A stretch of 64,000 nucleotides of DNA from contig NZ_JOAI01000010.1 of assembly GCF_000717715.1 (NCBI RefSeq), positions 122,091 to 186,090 of the forward strand. The letters are read 5' to 3'. The position numbers and the translations under genes are program-made. Shown one piece after another: positions 25,945-37,852 of the stretch. The notes beneath the pieces were generated by a model. The model worked only from the letters and a program-made list of their open reading frames with translations. It searched no databases and had not been told where the DNA came from. Numbering within the stretch: the first letter of the stretch is position 1; every line of letters begins with the position of its first letter. This stretch comes from Streptomyces sp. NRRL B-24484. Lineage in GTDB: Bacteria > Actinomycetota > Actinomycetes > Streptomycetales > Streptomycetaceae.

Positions 25945-26376
25945 ATGCCGTCCCACGACGCCCGGATCATCCGCGGCGCCGCAATCCCCACTGCGGTCGC
26001 CGGCCTGATTGCCGCTGTGATCGCCACCGCAGTCGTGGGGACCAAGGGGTTGATCGGCGCTCTTGCCGCCGTCCTCCTTGTGATGGCGTTCTTCAGCTTC
26101 GGCCAGGTCGCGCTCGACCGGCTCACCAGGAACAACCCGCAGATCCTCATGGCAGCTGCGCTGCTCGTCTACACGACGCAGATCCTGCTGGTCGCGGTCG
26201 TCCTGGCGGTGTTCAAGAACACCACCCTCTTCGACACCAAGGTGTTCGGCTTCACGCTGCTCGGCTGTGCCCTGATCTGGACGGGCTTCCAGGTGCGCGG
26301 CGCGATGAAGGCCAAGATCTACTACGTGGAGCCCGAACCCCGCGACGACAAGCCGAAATCCGGGCGTCAACCGTGA
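25945..26376 (+). CDS. atpI: ATP synthase protein I
   Basis: 143 residues; ATG 25945 with GGAG about 9 nt upstream. Longer in-frame starts (25750, 25903) would add a Cys/Arg/Pro-rich leader unlike AtpI. Four hydrophobic helices: TAVAGLIAAVIATAVV, ALAAVLLVMAFFSF, LMAAALLVYTTQILLVAVVLAVF and FGFTLLGCALIWTGF. AtpI is a non-essential assembly factor that helps form the c-ring. It is the first gene of the operon; a gap of about 280 bp with a CCCCC/GGGGG hairpin near 26391-26407 separates it from atpB. Confidence 0.85.
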   Translation: MPSHDARIIRGAAIPTAVAGLIAAVIATAVVGTKGLIGALAAVLLVMAFFSFGQVALDRLTRNNPQILMAAALLVYTTQILLVAVVLAVFKNTTLFDTKVFGFTLLGCALIWTGFQVRGAMKAKIYYVEPEPRDDKPKSGRQP

Positions 26377-26658
26377 CGGGGGCGGGCTGTCCCCCTCGCG
26401 CGGGGGGCGGTGTTTATGCCCTCCTGACGGGCTGCTATCGTCCGTCCCGACGGCGGAGTACGGGATGCGGCCAGATCGCTCCGATGATCGGACGGATCGC
26501 CCCCCGACTCCATGAAGTCTTCGAAGATCCCGCGGCAGGGATACGCGCCGCGCAGGGTCCGCGAGAAATCCAACAAGTTCCAGTGCCGCTCCGTGGCCGA
26601 GGGCCGCGCCGACACACCGAGGTTGCCGTAACCATGCGTCATGACGAAGGAGTCTGTG

Positions 26659-27468
26659 GTGGGTGCTGACGTCCAGCTCGCCTCTGAGGCCGGGTGCCAC
26701 CTGTTCTCCGGTTGCGGCTTCCCGGCTCCGGGCCTGAACGAGTTCGACTTCAAGCCGATCTTCTCCATCGGCAGCGTGGACTTCACCAAGCCCATGCTTC
26801 TGTCCATCATCTGCGCCCTGCTGGTGGTGGCGTTCTTCTGGGCCTCGTTCGCCAAGCCGAAGCTGGTCCCCGGGAAGCTCCAGCTGGTCGGCGAGATCGG
26901 GTACGACTTCGTCAAGCGAAGCATCGTGCTGGAGACGATCGGCAAAAAGGGCGAGAAGTACGTCCCGATGCTGGTCTCGATGTTCTTCTTCGTGTGGGTG
27001 ATGAACATCATGTCCATCATCCCGTTCGCCCAGTTCCCGGTGATGTCGAGGATCGCCTACCCGGTGGGCCTCGCGGCGATCGTGTGGGTCACCTACATGA
27101 CCCTGACCTTCAAGAAGCACGGCTTCGTCGGCGGTCTGAAGAACCTCTGCTGGCCCTCGGGCATCCCCGGCTGGGTCATGTTCATCCTGGTCCCGATCGA
27201 GTTCATCTCGAACATCTTCGTGCGGCCCTTCACGCTCGCGGTTCGAGCCTTCGCGAACATGTTCGCCGGCCACCTGCTGATCGTCGTGTTCTCGGTCGCC
27301 TCCTGGTACCTGCTCAGCCCGAGCATCGGCGCGCTCTACGGCACCACCTCGTTCATCGTGGCCGTCGGTCTGACCGCGTTCGAGCTGCTGGTGCAGTTCC
27401 TGCAGGCCTACATCTTCGTGATGCTCGCCAGCAGCTACATCGCCGGTGCCCTCGAAGAGGCGCACTGA
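26659..27468 (+). CDS. atpB: F0F1 ATP synthase subunit a
   Basis: 269 residues. GTG 26659 is chosen because AAGGAG (26647-26652) is 6 nt upstream; ATG 26641 would add six residues and has no ribosome-binding site. Subunit a forms the proton half-channels of Fo. The conserved FVRPFTLAVRAFANMFAGH carries the essential channel Arg, and the last two helices end with LLVQFLQAYIFVMLASSYIAGALEEAH. CHLFSGCGFPAPG near the start is typical of streptomycete AtpB. Confidence 0.96.
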   Translation: MGADVQLASEAGCHLFSGCGFPAPGLNEFDFKPIFSIGSVDFTKPMLLSIICALLVVAFFWASFAKPKLVPGKLQLVGEIGYDFVKRSIVLETIGKKGEKYVPMLVSMFFFVWVMNIMSIIPFAQFPVMSRIAYPVGLAAIVWVTYMTLTFKKHGFVGGLKNLCWPSGIPGWVMFILVPIEFISNIFVRPFTLAVRAFANMFAGHLLIVVFSVASWYLLSPSIGALYGTTSFIVAVGLTAFELLVQFLQAYIFVMLASSYIAGALEEAH

Positions 27469-27786
<318 letters not shown>

Positions 27787-27823
27787 TTCCCCTGCCGCAG
27801 ACCCATTCGAGGAAGGTCCAGAT

Positions 27824-28378
27824 ATGAGCATCGCGGCTCACATCGCGGCCGAGGAGAAGATGAACCCTCTCCTCCCCGCGTGGCCCGAGATCATCATCGG
27901 CCTGCTCTGCTTCTTCATCGTCTTCGGCTTCCTCGGCAAGAAGCTCCTCCCCAGCATCGAGAAGGTGCTGTCGGAGCGCCGGGATGCCATCGAGGGCGGC
28001 ATGGAGCGCGCGCAGGTTGCGCAGGCCGAGGCCCAGGCCCTGCTGGAGCAGTACCGTGCCGAGCTCGCCGAGGCGCGTCACGAGGCCGCCCGGATCACCG
28101 AGCACGCCCGTGAGCAGGGCGCTGCCCTGGTCGCCGAGATGCGCGAGGAGGGCCAGCGCCAGCGCGAGTCCATCGTCGCCGCCGGCCACGCCCAGATCGA
28201 GGCCGACAAGAAGCAGGCGACTGCCGCCCTGCGCCAGGACGTGGGCTCGCTGGCCTCCCAGCTGGCCTCCCGCATCGTGGGTGAGTCCCTCGAGGACCAC
28301 GCCCGGCAGAGCGGTGTGATCGACCGGTTCCTCGACGAGCTCGAGGCCAAGGCCGCCGCCTCGGCGGGTGCCAAGTGA
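27824..28378 (+). CDS. atpF: F0F1 ATP synthase subunit b
   Basis: 184 residues, ATG 27824. One N-terminal TM helix (EIIIGLLCFFIVFGFLGK) then a long amphipathic coiled coil rich in Glu, Arg, Gln and Ala (residues about 50-175), forming the peripheral stalk that links Fo to the delta subunit. Its TGA overlaps the GTG of atpH (GTGA), so the two stalk subunits are translationally coupled. Confidence 0.96.
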   Translation: MSIAAHIAAEEKMNPLLPAWPEIIIGLLCFFIVFGFLGKKLLPSIEKVLSERRDAIEGGMERAQVAQAEAQALLEQYRAELAEARHEAARITEHAREQGAALVAEMREEGQRQRESIVAAGHAQIEADKKQATAALRQDVGSLASQLASRIVGESLEDHARQSGVIDRFLDELEAKAAASAGAK

Positions 28379-29190
28379 TCGGCGCCAGCCGCGAGGCCCT
28401 GGCCGCCGGCCGGGAGAACCTCGAGAGCCTGACCGACAACACCTCGGTGGACGCGGCCAGGCTCGCCGAGGAGCTCACCGCCGTCACGGCCCTGCTGGAC
28501 CGCGAGGTCTCGCTGCGCCGCGTGCTGACCGACCCCTCGCGGTCGGGCCAGGACAAGGCCCAGTTCGTCGGCACGCTGCTGTCGGGCCAGGTCTCCGGCG
28601 AGACCGTCGACCTGGTCTCCGGTCTCGTCCGGTCCCGCTGGTCCGGTGCGCGTGACCTGGTCGACGCGGTGGAGGAGCTCTCGGCGTACGCCGAGGTCGT
28701 CGCCGCCGACAAGGCCGGCGCCCTGGACGACGTCGAGGACGAGCTGTTCCGGTTCGGCCGGGTCGTCGCCGGCTCGCACGATCTGCGCGCCGCGCTCACC
28801 GAGCCGAAGGCCGGTGCCGCCGCCAAGGCGGCCCTGGTCAAGAAGCTGCTCGGCGGCCGCGCCAACGCGGGCACCGTCCGCCTGGTCGTCTCCCTGGTCA
28901 CCGCACCGCGTGGTCGTAGCCTGGAACAGGGCCTCGAGTCCTACTCCAAGCTCGCTGCCGCCCGTCGTGGCCGCGTGGTGGCCCTGGTCACCAGCGCCGT
29001 GCCGCTGTCGGATCGGCAGAAGGAGCGGCTCGCCGCGGCCCTCGCCGGCCTGTACGGCAAGCAGGTCCACCTGAACATCGACGTCGACCCCGCGGTCGCC
29101 GGCGGCGTGAAGGTGCAGATCGGCGACGAGGTCATCGACGGCACGGTGGCGAGCCGCCTCGAAGGCGCTCGCCAGGGCCTCGAAGGCTGA
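28375..29190 (+). CDS. atpH: F0F1 ATP synthase subunit delta
   Basis: 271 residues from GTG 28375. The N-terminal helical domain binds alpha, and the C-terminal part (about 165-271, ending [30 protein letters not shown]) is the recognisable OSCP/delta domain. It is longer than the roughly 180 residues of E. coli delta, as is common for streptomycetes. A 160-bp gap, with a small hairpin near 29209-29223, precedes atpA. Confidence 0.95.
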   Translation: MIGASREALAAGRENLESLTDNTSVDAARLAEELTAVTALLDREVSLRRVLTDPSRSGQDKAQFVGTLLSGQVSGETVDLVSGLVRSRWSGARDLVDAVEELSAYAEVVAADKAGALDDVEDELFRFGRVVAGSHDLRAALTEPKAGAAAKAALVKKLLGGRANAGTVRLVVSLVTAPRGRSLEQGLESYSKLAAARRGRVVALVTSAVPLSDRQKERLAAALAGLYGKQVHLNIDVDPAVAGGVKVQIGDEVIDGTVASRLEGARQGLEG

Positions 29191-29350
29191 CGGAACACAG
29201 AGCATCATCCGACCCTCGGTCGGGCGTCGGTTCACACCGAGTGGACCGGCAAAACGTACGGCCGGTTCACCCCGACCCGGCCGAGAGTCGAGCACTTGCG
29301 GCCCTCAATGGCGGGCCGAGGATCGCAAACTAGGAGAGCAGGGAAGCCTG

Positions 29351-30925
29351 ATGGCGGAGCTTACGATCCGTCCGGAGGAGATCCGGGACGCGCTGGCCGA
29401 CTTTGTCCAGTCGTACCAGCCGGACGCCGCCTCGCGTGAAGAGGTCGGCACGGTCACCGAGGCGATGGACGGTATCGCCAAGGTCGAGGGTCTCCCCTCG
29501 GTCATGGCCAACGAGCTGCTGAAGTTCGAGGACGGCACCCTCGGCCTCGCGCTGAACCTCGACACCCGCGAGATCGGTGTCGTCGTCCTCGGTGAGTTCT
29601 CGGGCATCGAGGAGGGCCAGACGGTGCAGCGCACCGGCGAGGTCCTCTCCGTCCCGGTCGGCGAGGGCTACCTCGGCCGCGTCGTGGACCCGCTGGGCAA
29701 CCCGATCGACGGCCTGGGCGAGATCGCCTCCACCGGCCGCCGCGCCCTGGAGCTGCAGGCCCCCGGCGTCATGGTCCGCAAGTCGGTCCACGAGCCGATG
29801 CAGACCGGCATCAAGGCCATCGACGCGATGACCCCGATCGGCCGCGGCCAGCGCCAGCTGATCATCGGCGACCGCCAGACCGGCAAGACCGCGGTCGCGA
29901 TCGACACGATCATCAACCAGCGCGACAACTGGCGCTCCGGCGACCCGAAGAAGCAGGTCCGCTGCATCTACGTCGCCGTCGGCCAGAAGGGCTCCACCAT
30001 CGCGTCCGTCCGCGGCGCCCTGGAGGAGGCCGGCGCGCTGGAGTACACCACGATCGTGGCCGCTCCCGCCTCCGACCCGGCCGGCTTCAAGTACCTCGCC
30101 CCGTACACCGGCTCCGCCATCGGCCAGGAGTGGATGTACGACGGCAAGCACGTCCTGATCATCTTCGACGACCTGTCGAAGCAGGCCGAGGCCTACCGCT
30201 CCGTTTCCCTGCTGCTGCGCCGCCCGCCGGGCCGCGAGGCCTACCCGGGTGACGTCTTCTACCTGCACTCCCGCCTGCTGGAGCGCTGCGCGAAGCTCTC
30301 CGACGAGCTGGGTGCCGGCTCGATGACCGGTCTGCCGATCATCGAGACCAAGGCCAACGACGTCTCGGCGTACATTCCGACCAACGTCATCTCCATCACC
30401 GACGGCCAGTGCTTCCTGGAGTCCGACCTGTTCAACGCCGGCATCCGCCCGGCCGTGAACGTCGGCATCTCGGTCTCCCGCGTCGGTGGCTCCGCCCAGA
30501 TCAAGGCCATGAAGTCGGTCGCCGGCCGTCTGCGCCTGGACCTGGCCCAGTACCGCGAGCTGGAGGCGTTCGCCGCCTTCGGTTCCGACCTGGACCCGGC
30601 CTCCAAGGCCCAGCTGGAGCGCGGTGCGCGCATGGTCGAGCTGCTGAAGCAGGGCCAGTACCAGCCGTTCCCGGTCGAGGAGCAGGTCGTCTCCATCTGG
30701 GCCGGCACCACCGGCAAGCTGGACGACGTCCCGGTCGCCGAGATCCGCCGCTTCGAGCGCGAGTTCCTGGACCACCTGCGCCTGGAGCACAAGGGCATCC
30801 TCGCCGGCATCGTCGAGACCCAGAAGCTCGAGGACGGCACCATCGACGCGCTGACCAGCGCGATCGAGGGCTTCAAGCAGGGTTTCACCACGGCTGACGG
30901 CAAGCTCCTGTCCGAGCAGGCCTGA
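29351..30925 (+). CDS. atpA: F0F1 ATP synthase subunit alpha
   Basis: 524 residues, ATG 29351 with AGGGAAG upstream. Non-catalytic nucleotide-binding subunit of F1. Walker A GDRQTGKT is near 173-180, the family signature [14 protein letters not shown] is present, and the C-terminal bundle ends [16 protein letters not shown]. Normal length and no disruptions. Confidence 0.98.
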   Translation: MAELTIRPEEIRDALADFVQSYQPDAASREEVGTVTEAMDGIAKVEGLPSVMANELLKFEDGTLGLALNLDTREIGVVVLGEFSGIEEGQTVQRTGEVLSVPVGEGYLGRVVDPLGNPIDGLGEIASTGRRALELQAPGVMVRKSVHEPMQTGIKAIDAMTPIGRGQRQLIIGDRQTGKTAVAIDTIINQRDNWRSGDPKKQVRCIYVAVGQKGSTIASVRGALEEAGALEYTTIVAAPASDPAGFKYLAPYTGSAIGQEWMYDGKHVLIIFDDLSKQAEAYRSVSLLLRRPPGREAYPGDVFYLHSRLLERCAKLSDELGAGSMTGLPIIETKANDVSAYIPTNVISITDGQCFLESDLFNAGIRPAVNVGISVSRVGGSAQIKAMKSVAGRLRLDLAQYRELEAFAAFGSDLDPASKAQLERGARMVELLKQGQYQPFPVEEQVVSIWAGTTGKLDDVPVAEIRRFEREFLDHLRLEHKGILAGIVETQKLEDGTIDALTSAIEGFKQGFTTADGKLLSEQA

Positions 30926-30958
30926 GTCCGGTAACGAGGGAAAGGACGTAACGACCCA

Positions 30959-33330
<2,372 letters not shown>

Positions 33331-33357
33331 TCAGGCCGACGTGATGGCCGAGTGACT

Positions 33358-33396
33358 GTGAGGGGTGGTCCCCGTCTCCCGGGGGCCACCCCTCAC
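33358..33396 (+). terminator. Hairpin between atpD and atpC
   Basis: Stem of about 17 bp with one mismatch (GTGAGGGGTGG... paired with ...CCACCCCTCAC), 27 bp after atpD and 122 bp before atpC. No U tract. It would reduce read-through to atpC. Confidence 0.7.
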
Positions 33397-33439
33397 GGCA
33401 CACAGCGGCTGTGATCCCGGTCATCTCCGTGTCCCTGGT

Positions 33440-33469
33440 TTCATGACAGGGGTGCGGGCCCGTTATTCT
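33440..33469 (+). promoter_or_regulatory. Candidate internal promoter for atpC
   Basis: TTCATG (33440-33445) and TATTCT (33464-33469) are separated by 18 bp, in an otherwise GC-rich gap. The start site would be near 33476, giving a leader of about 43 nt. Confidence 0.5.
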
Positions 33470-33473
33470 TACC

Positions 33474-33499
33474 GAAACCATCGAGTAATCGACGGTTTC
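33474..33499 (+). promoter_or_regulatory. Inverted repeat at the 5' end of the atpC transcript
   Basis: GAAACCATCGA and TCGACGGTTTC form an 11-bp stem with one mismatch around GTAA. It ends 8 bp before the TAGGAG ribosome-binding site of atpC, so it could be an operator or an mRNA structure. Confidence 0.45.
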
Positions 33500-33518
33500 A
33501 AGAGCCTAGGAGCCCACG

Positions 33519-33902
33519 TTGGCTGAGCTGCACGTCGAGCTGGTCGCAGCCGACCGCAAGGTGTGGTCCGGTGCGGCCACCATCGTCGTCGCCCGTACGG
33601 CCTCCGGTGACACCGGCATCATGCCCGGTCACACCCCGGTGCTGAGCGTGCTGGAGAGCGGTCCGGTCACCATCCGCACCACCGACGGCGGGACCGTCCT
33701 CGCCGCGGTGCACGGCGGTTTCATCTCCTTCGCCGACAACAAGCTCTCCATCCTCGCCGAGGTGGCCGAGCTGGCGGACGAGATCGACATCGCCCGTGCC
33801 CAGCGCGCGCTGGAGGGCGCACAGGCGGAGCTTGACGCTCACGCCGAGCGTCGCGCCGAGGTCCGCCTGGTGGCGGCGCGCGGTCTCAAGGCCCACGCCT
33901 GA
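33519..33902 (+). CDS. atpC: F0F1 ATP synthase subunit epsilon
   Basis: 127 residues; TTG 33519 with TAGGAG 5 nt upstream. N-terminal beta sandwich (LHVELVAADRKVWSG, GDTGIMPGHTPVLSVLESG, AAVHGGFISF) and a short C-terminal helix pair (DIARAQRALEGAQAELDAHAERR). Epsilon couples rotor to c-ring and can inhibit ATP hydrolysis. Last gene of the operon and apparently able to be transcribed separately. Confidence 0.96.
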   Translation: MAELHVELVAADRKVWSGAATIVVARTASGDTGIMPGHTPVLSVLESGPVTIRTTDGGTVLAAVHGGFISFADNKLSILAEVAELADEIDIARAQRALEGAQAELDAHAERRAEVRLVAARGLKAHA

Positions 33903-33930
33903 GCATCCGACCCTGACAGCGGGGTCGACC

Positions 33931-33970
33931 GACGGTCCCGGGGACGCGGAAGCGTGACCCCGGGACTGTC
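33931..33970 (+). terminator. atp operon terminator
   Basis: GACGGTCCCGGGG (33931-33943) pairs with CCCCGGGACTGTC (33958-33970), one G-U-type mismatch, with an inner ACGC/GCGT stem; 28 bp after the atpC stop. Confidence 0.7.
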
Positions 33971-34044
33971 GTATCAGTTGGTAGGACAGGGCGGCCGGTG
34001 ACACGGCCGTCACGGGGAACGCAGGAGCGAGGAGGTCGGTGAGC

Positions 34045-34545
34045 ATGGTCCTCGCCCTTGTGGTGTGCGCGGCGATCGTCGCCTTCGCCGTGATCGGACT
34101 GATGGTGTTCGCGGTACGACGCCGCGTGATCCAGCGAGTAGGCGGCACGTTCGACTGCAGTCTCCGGCTCAAAATGCCTGCCGACGCCTCGACGCAGCCC
34201 GACCTCGACGAGAACGGCCAACCCACCTCGGCCCCGGTCCACACGACCGACGGCAAGGGGTGGGTTTTCGGTATCGGGCGGTACAGCGGCGACTCGATCG
34301 AGTGGTTCCGGGTCTTCTCGTACGCCCCGCGGCCGCGGCGCGTCCTGCCGCGCACCGAGATCGAGGTCCTCGGCCGGCGCTATCCGGAGGGCCAGGAGGA
34401 GATGGCGCTGCTCTCCGGCTCGGTGGTGCTGCGCTGCCTGCACGACGGCGCCCCGCTGGAGCTCGCCATGAGCGAGGACGCCCTCACCGGCTTCCTGGCC
34501 TGGCTGGAGGCGGCCCCGCCCGGGCAGCGGGTCAACGTCGCGTAG
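34045..34545 (+). CDS. DUF2550 membrane-anchored protein
   Basis: 166 residues; ATG 34045 has AGGAGG (34030-34035) 9 nt upstream, while the in-frame GTG 34039 would be only 3 nt away. One N-terminal TM helix (LALVVCAAIVAFAVIGLMVFAV) is followed by RRRVIQRVGGTFDCSLRL and a compact cytoplasmic domain with GKGWVFGIGRYSGDSIEWFRVFSYAPRPRRVL. This matches DUF2550, which in actinobacteria nearly always follows atpC. Function unknown; the PH-like pattern is suggestive only. Confidence 0.85.
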   Translation: MVLALVVCAAIVAFAVIGLMVFAVRRRVIQRVGGTFDCSLRLKMPADASTQPDLDENGQPTSAPVHTTDGKGWVFGIGRYSGDSIEWFRVFSYAPRPRRVLPRTEIEVLGRRYPEGQEEMALLSGSVVLRCLHDGAPLELAMSEDALTGFLAWLEAAPPGQRVNVA

Positions 34546-34642
34546 CGACGGCCCTCTCAAGGGGTGGGCCAATGTTGTCCGGTCCTTCGCCCGGCCCGTG
34601 TGGGCTGGTTAACACCGCCTAACACAGGCTCCGCGTCGGCGC

Positions 34643-34648
34643 TAGGCT
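34643..34648 (+). promoter_or_regulatory. -10 element TAGGCT, leaderless promoter
   Basis: TAGGCT, then 6 nt, then ATG 34655, with no Shine-Dalgarno. Transcript and protein would start together. Confidence 0.55.
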
Positions 34649-34654
34649 GCGGCC

Positions 34655-35227
34655 ATGGTGAACCTGACGCGCATCTACACCCGCACCGGCGACGACGGCA
34701 CGACCGCCCTCGGCGACATGAGCCGCACGACCAAGACCGACCCGCGGCTGATCGCGTACGCCGACACCAACGAGGCCAACGCCGCGATCGGTGTGGCCCT
34801 GGCGGTCGGCGGGTTGCCGGCCGACGTGTCCGCGGTGCTGACGCGGATCCAGAACGACCTCTTCGACGTCGGCGCCGACCTCGCCACCCCGGTCGTGGAG
34901 AACCCCGAGTACCCGCCGCTGCGGGTCGAGCAGGGGTACATCGACCGGCTGGAGGGCGACTGCGACCACTACCTGGGCGCACTGGAGAAGCTCCGCAGCT
35001 TCATCCTGCCCGGCGGCACCGCGGGTGCGGCCCACCTGCACCTGGCCTGCACCGTGGTGCGGCGGGCCGAGCGGTCGACCTGGACGGCGATCGAGGTGCA
35101 CGGCGACACCGTCAACCCGCTCACCGCGAAGTACCTCAACCGGCTGTCGGACCTGCTCTTCATCCTGGCCCGCACGGCCAACAAGGAGATCGGCGACGTG
35201 CTCTGGGTGCCGGGTGAGAACCGGTAG
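34655..35227 (+). CDS. Cob(I)yrinic acid a,c-diamide adenosyltransferase (PduO type)
   Basis: 190 residues from ATG 34655. PduO-type ATR signatures: the N-terminal ATP loop YTRTGDDGTTALGD, the central SFILPGGTAGAAHLHLACTVVRRAER, and NPLTAKYLNRLSDLLFILAR. It transfers adenosyl from ATP to cob(I)alamin, giving adenosylcobalamin, and in related systems hands it directly to methylmalonyl-CoA mutase. The epimerase and MeaB of that pathway lie 20 kb away. Apparently leaderless. Confidence 0.93.
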   Translation: MVNLTRIYTRTGDDGTTALGDMSRTTKTDPRLIAYADTNEANAAIGVALAVGGLPADVSAVLTRIQNDLFDVGADLATPVVENPEYPPLRVEQGYIDRLEGDCDHYLGALEKLRSFILPGGTAGAAHLHLACTVVRRAERSTWTAIEVHGDTVNPLTAKYLNRLSDLLFILARTANKEIGDVLWVPGENR

Positions 35228-35245
35228 GGCGCGGCGTCGCCCGCT

Positions 35246-35800
35246 TCACGGCCGGCGGTCCGCGGCCGTTCCGGGCTCGTGCTTGGGGAAGACGGTGTAG
35301 CTGGCGGCGATCACCAGGTTGATGCCGACCACCAGTGCCATCCGCGGGTACCAGGAGTCCAGGCCCGCCGTGCGGGCCGCGTCGCCGACCAACCACTGGA
35401 CGGCGGCGATCAGGACGACCGTCAGGGCCGAGGCCACCAGGGTGCGGAGGAACATCCGCCACTCGTGGGCGGCCCGCGCCGGGCCGTACTTCGGCGGCCC
35501 GGCCGGACGCGGTGCGCCGGAGAGCCGGTGGGCGGCATGGCCGTCGGCCCACCGCACCAGGTAGTGGCCGTAGGCGACCGAGAAGCCGACGTAGCTCGCG
35601 GCCAGCCCGTGCGTCCAGTCGGCGACCGCGCCGCCCCGCAGGTCCGCGACGGTGGCCGCGAGGATCAGCAGGTCCACCACCGGCAGCAGCGCCAGCAGGA
35701 CGGCGCCCGTGCGGCGCAGCCGCAACCCGTACCGGACCGCGAGCGCCACGGCCAGCACCACCCAGAAGCCGATCTCGCCGGCGACGATCAGGGGAACCAT
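35246..35800 (-). CDS. Conserved membrane protein of unknown function
   Basis: 184 residues from ATG 35800; the ribosome-binding site is weak, so the start is approximate. Five hydrophobic segments: MVPLIVAGEIGFWVVLAVALAV, AVLLALLPVVDLLILAATV, WTHGLAASYVGFSVAYGHYLV, FLRTLVASALTVVLIAAVQWLV and MALVVGINLVIAASYTVF. A middle cytoplasmic loop is Pro/Arg-rich (APRPAGPPKYGPARAAHEWRMFLR). I do not recognise the family by name. It is convergent with the adenosyltransferase gene (18-bp gap) and divergent from the sensor kinase. Confidence 0.7.
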   Translation of the reverse strand: MVPLIVAGEIGFWVVLAVALAVRYGLRLRRTGAVLLALLPVVDLLILAATVADLRGGAVADWTHGLAASYVGFSVAYGHYLVRWADGHAAHRLSGAPRPAGPPKYGPARAAHEWRMFLRTLVASALTVVLIAAVQWLVGDAARTAGLDSWYPRMALVVGINLVIAASYTVFPKHEPGTAADRRP

Positions 35801-35932
35801 GCCGTCCAGCCTGTCGCGCACGCGGCGCCCGCGCGTCGTCGCGGCGGGTGATCCCCGGTGAGACCTTCGATGTACGGCAGGTTCCTCCCGCAGGTCGGCA
35901 CGGGTGCCCGCGGCGGATGGTGGGATGGTGCC

Positions 35933-37147
35933 GTGACCCTCTCCCCGCGCCGGCACGACGCGCTCATCGCCCTGGCCGGCCTGCTCGGCGGCCTGGTGCT
36001 GATCGCGTTCGGCGCCTACGACCACAGCGCCACCGTGCCGCGCTGGGCGGCGGCGCTGCCGCTGCTCGCGATGGCCGTCCTGGAGCTGTTCCGGCGCACC
36101 CGGCCGATCTGGACGGCCTCGCTCGGCGGCCTGGTCCTCGCGGCGGGCCTCGCCACCGGCTCGTTGCTCGCCACCCTGGTGATGTACACCGACCTGCTGT
36201 ACGCGGCGGTGCTGTACGGCCCGCCGCGGATGGCGAAGGTGCTGCACCTGACCGGCGGGGCCACCACGCTGGTGCTGTCCGGGCTCACCGCGCTGTACGC
36301 CGAGGTGCCGGACGCCCTGCTGGTGGCCGGCTTCTGCGGGCTGGTCTTCATCGCCCCGGTCTGGACGGCCGAGCTGGTCCGCCGGCACCAGGACCGCGCC
36401 GAGGCTGAGCGGCTGCGCGCCGAGCAGACCGCGCTGCTCGCAGAGCTGGACCGCCGGGCCGCGGTCTCGGCCGAGCGCGCCCGGATGGCCCGCGAGCTGC
36501 ACGACGTCGTGGCCAACCACCTGTCGGCGATCGCCATCCACGCCACGGGCGCGCAGTCCGCCGCCCGCCGGCAGGACCGCCCGGCGGACGACCCGGTGGT
36601 CGCCGCGCTGGCCGTGATCCGGGAGAACGGCGTCCAGGGGCTGGCCGAGATGCGCCGCATGATCGGCCTGCTGCGGCGGGACGCCCCGGCGGGGCCGCCG
36701 GCGGTCGGCGGGAGCGGCGCGGAGTCGTATGCCGCACCGCGGCTCGCCGCCCTGGACGCGCTGCTGGACCGGGCCCGGGCGGCCGGGCAGGACGCGGGCC
36801 TCGCCTTCGAGGCGGCGGCGTCGGGGGAGCCGGGCGAGCTGCCGGTGCCGCTGGAGCTCGCCGCGTACCGGATCGTCCAGGAGTCGCTGACCAACGCGGT
36901 CAAGCACGCTGCCCCGGGCACCGTCCGGCTGCGGGTGGACTACCGGGCCGCGGACGTGGTGATCGCCGTCGACAGTCCGTACCGTGAGGACGCCGCCGGC
37001 CGGGCGCTGCTCGGCGCCGGGGCGGGGCTGGTCGGGATGGGGGAGCGCGCCGAGCTGCTGGGCGGCGACTTCGAGGCGGGGCCGCGGGGCGGCCGCTGGC
37101 GGGTGCGGGCGGTGCTGCCGCGCGAGACGAAGGGGGCCGACGGATGA
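35933..37147 (+). CDS. Sensor histidine kinase (HisKA_3, NarL partner)
   Basis: 404 residues; GTG 35933 is the first start after a GGGATGG ribosome-binding site (alternative starts upstream add a polar leader). Five to six TM helices occupy about 1-145 with no large extracellular loop. A coiled linker leads to the HisKA_3 box MARELHDVVANHLSAIAIH, with phospho-acceptor His190. The HATPase domain has the N box YRIVQESLTNAVKHA and GAGLVGMGERAELLGG. The signal is probably sensed in the membrane. The downstream regulator overlaps by ATGA. Confidence 0.9.
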   Translation: MTLSPRRHDALIALAGLLGGLVLIAFGAYDHSATVPRWAAALPLLAMAVLELFRRTRPIWTASLGGLVLAAGLATGSLLATLVMYTDLLYAAVLYGPPRMAKVLHLTGGATTLVLSGLTALYAEVPDALLVAGFCGLVFIAPVWTAELVRRHQDRAEAERLRAEQTALLAELDRRAAVSAERARMARELHDVVANHLSAIAIHATGAQSAARRQDRPADDPVVAALAVIRENGVQGLAEMRRMIGLLRRDAPAGPPAVGGSGAESYAAPRLAALDALLDRARAAGQDAGLAFEAAASGEPGELPVPLELAAYRIVQESLTNAVKHAAPGTVRLRVDYRAADVVIAVDSPYREDAAGRALLGAGAGLVGMGERAELLGGDFEAGPRGGRWRVRAVLPRETKGADG

Positions 37148-37845
37148 CCGTCAGGGTGCTGGTCGCGGAGGACCAGGCGGCGGTGCGGGCCGCACTGGTG
37201 ATGATCCTGCGCGCGGAGCCGGACATCGAGGTGGTCGGCGAGGCCGCGGACGGCGAGGCGGCCGTCCGGCTGGCGGTGGAGCTGCGGCCCGACGTGGTGC
37301 TGATGGACATTCAGATGCCGCGGCTGGACGGCGTGGAGGCCACCCGTCGGGTCGTCGCCGCGGACGCCGCCCAGGTGCTGGTGCTGACCACCTTCGACCT
37401 CGACGACTACGTCTACGGCGCGCTGCGGGCGGGCGCGGCCGGCTTCCTGCTCAAGGACGTCGACGCCGACGGCCTCGTCGAGGGCATCCGGACGGTCGCC
37501 CGCGGCGACGGCATGCTGGCGCCCTCGGTGACCCGGCGGCTGCTCTCGGCCTTCGCGCGGCCCGGCCGCCAGGACACCGCGCAGGCCCGGGCCGCCGTCG
37601 CCGAGCTGACCGGCCGCGAGCGCGAGGTGCTGGCCTGCCTGGGCGCCGGGCTGTCCAACGCCCAGATCGCCGAACTCCTCGGCACGGCCGAGGGCACCAC
37701 CAAGACGCACGTCAGCCGGATCCTCGCCAAGCTCGCCCTGCGCAGCCGGGTGCAGGCCGCCGTGCTGGCCCAGGAGCTGGGCATCATGCCGCCGGAGCGG
37801 CCCCGGCCGGGCCCCGGCCCCGGGGGCGGCGCCGAGGCTCCGTGA
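37144..37845 (+). CDS. LuxR/NarL-family response regulator
   Basis: 233 residues from ATG 37144, overlapping the kinase stop (ATGA). Receiver: acidic pocket AED, phospho-acceptor Asp55 in VLMDIQMPRLDG, Thr in VLTTFDLDDYVY and Lys in GFLLKDVDADGL. The C-terminal helix-turn-helix is LTGREREVLACLGAGLSNAQIAELL followed by TTKTHVSRILAKLALRSRVQAAV. It cannot be assigned to a target; the divergent 104-residue membrane gene downstream or the operon itself is a candidate. Ends in a Gly/Pro tail. Confidence 0.93.
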   Translation: MTVRVLVAEDQAAVRAALVMILRAEPDIEVVGEAADGEAAVRLAVELRPDVVLMDIQMPRLDGVEATRRVVAADAAQVLVLTTFDLDDYVYGALRAGAAGFLLKDVDADGLVEGIRTVARGDGMLAPSVTRRLLSAFARPGRQDTAQARAAVAELTGREREVLACLGAGLSNAQIAELLGTAEGTTKTHVSRILAKLALRSRVQAAVLAQELGIMPPERPRPGPGPGGGAEAP

Positions 37846-37852
37846 CGGTCCG

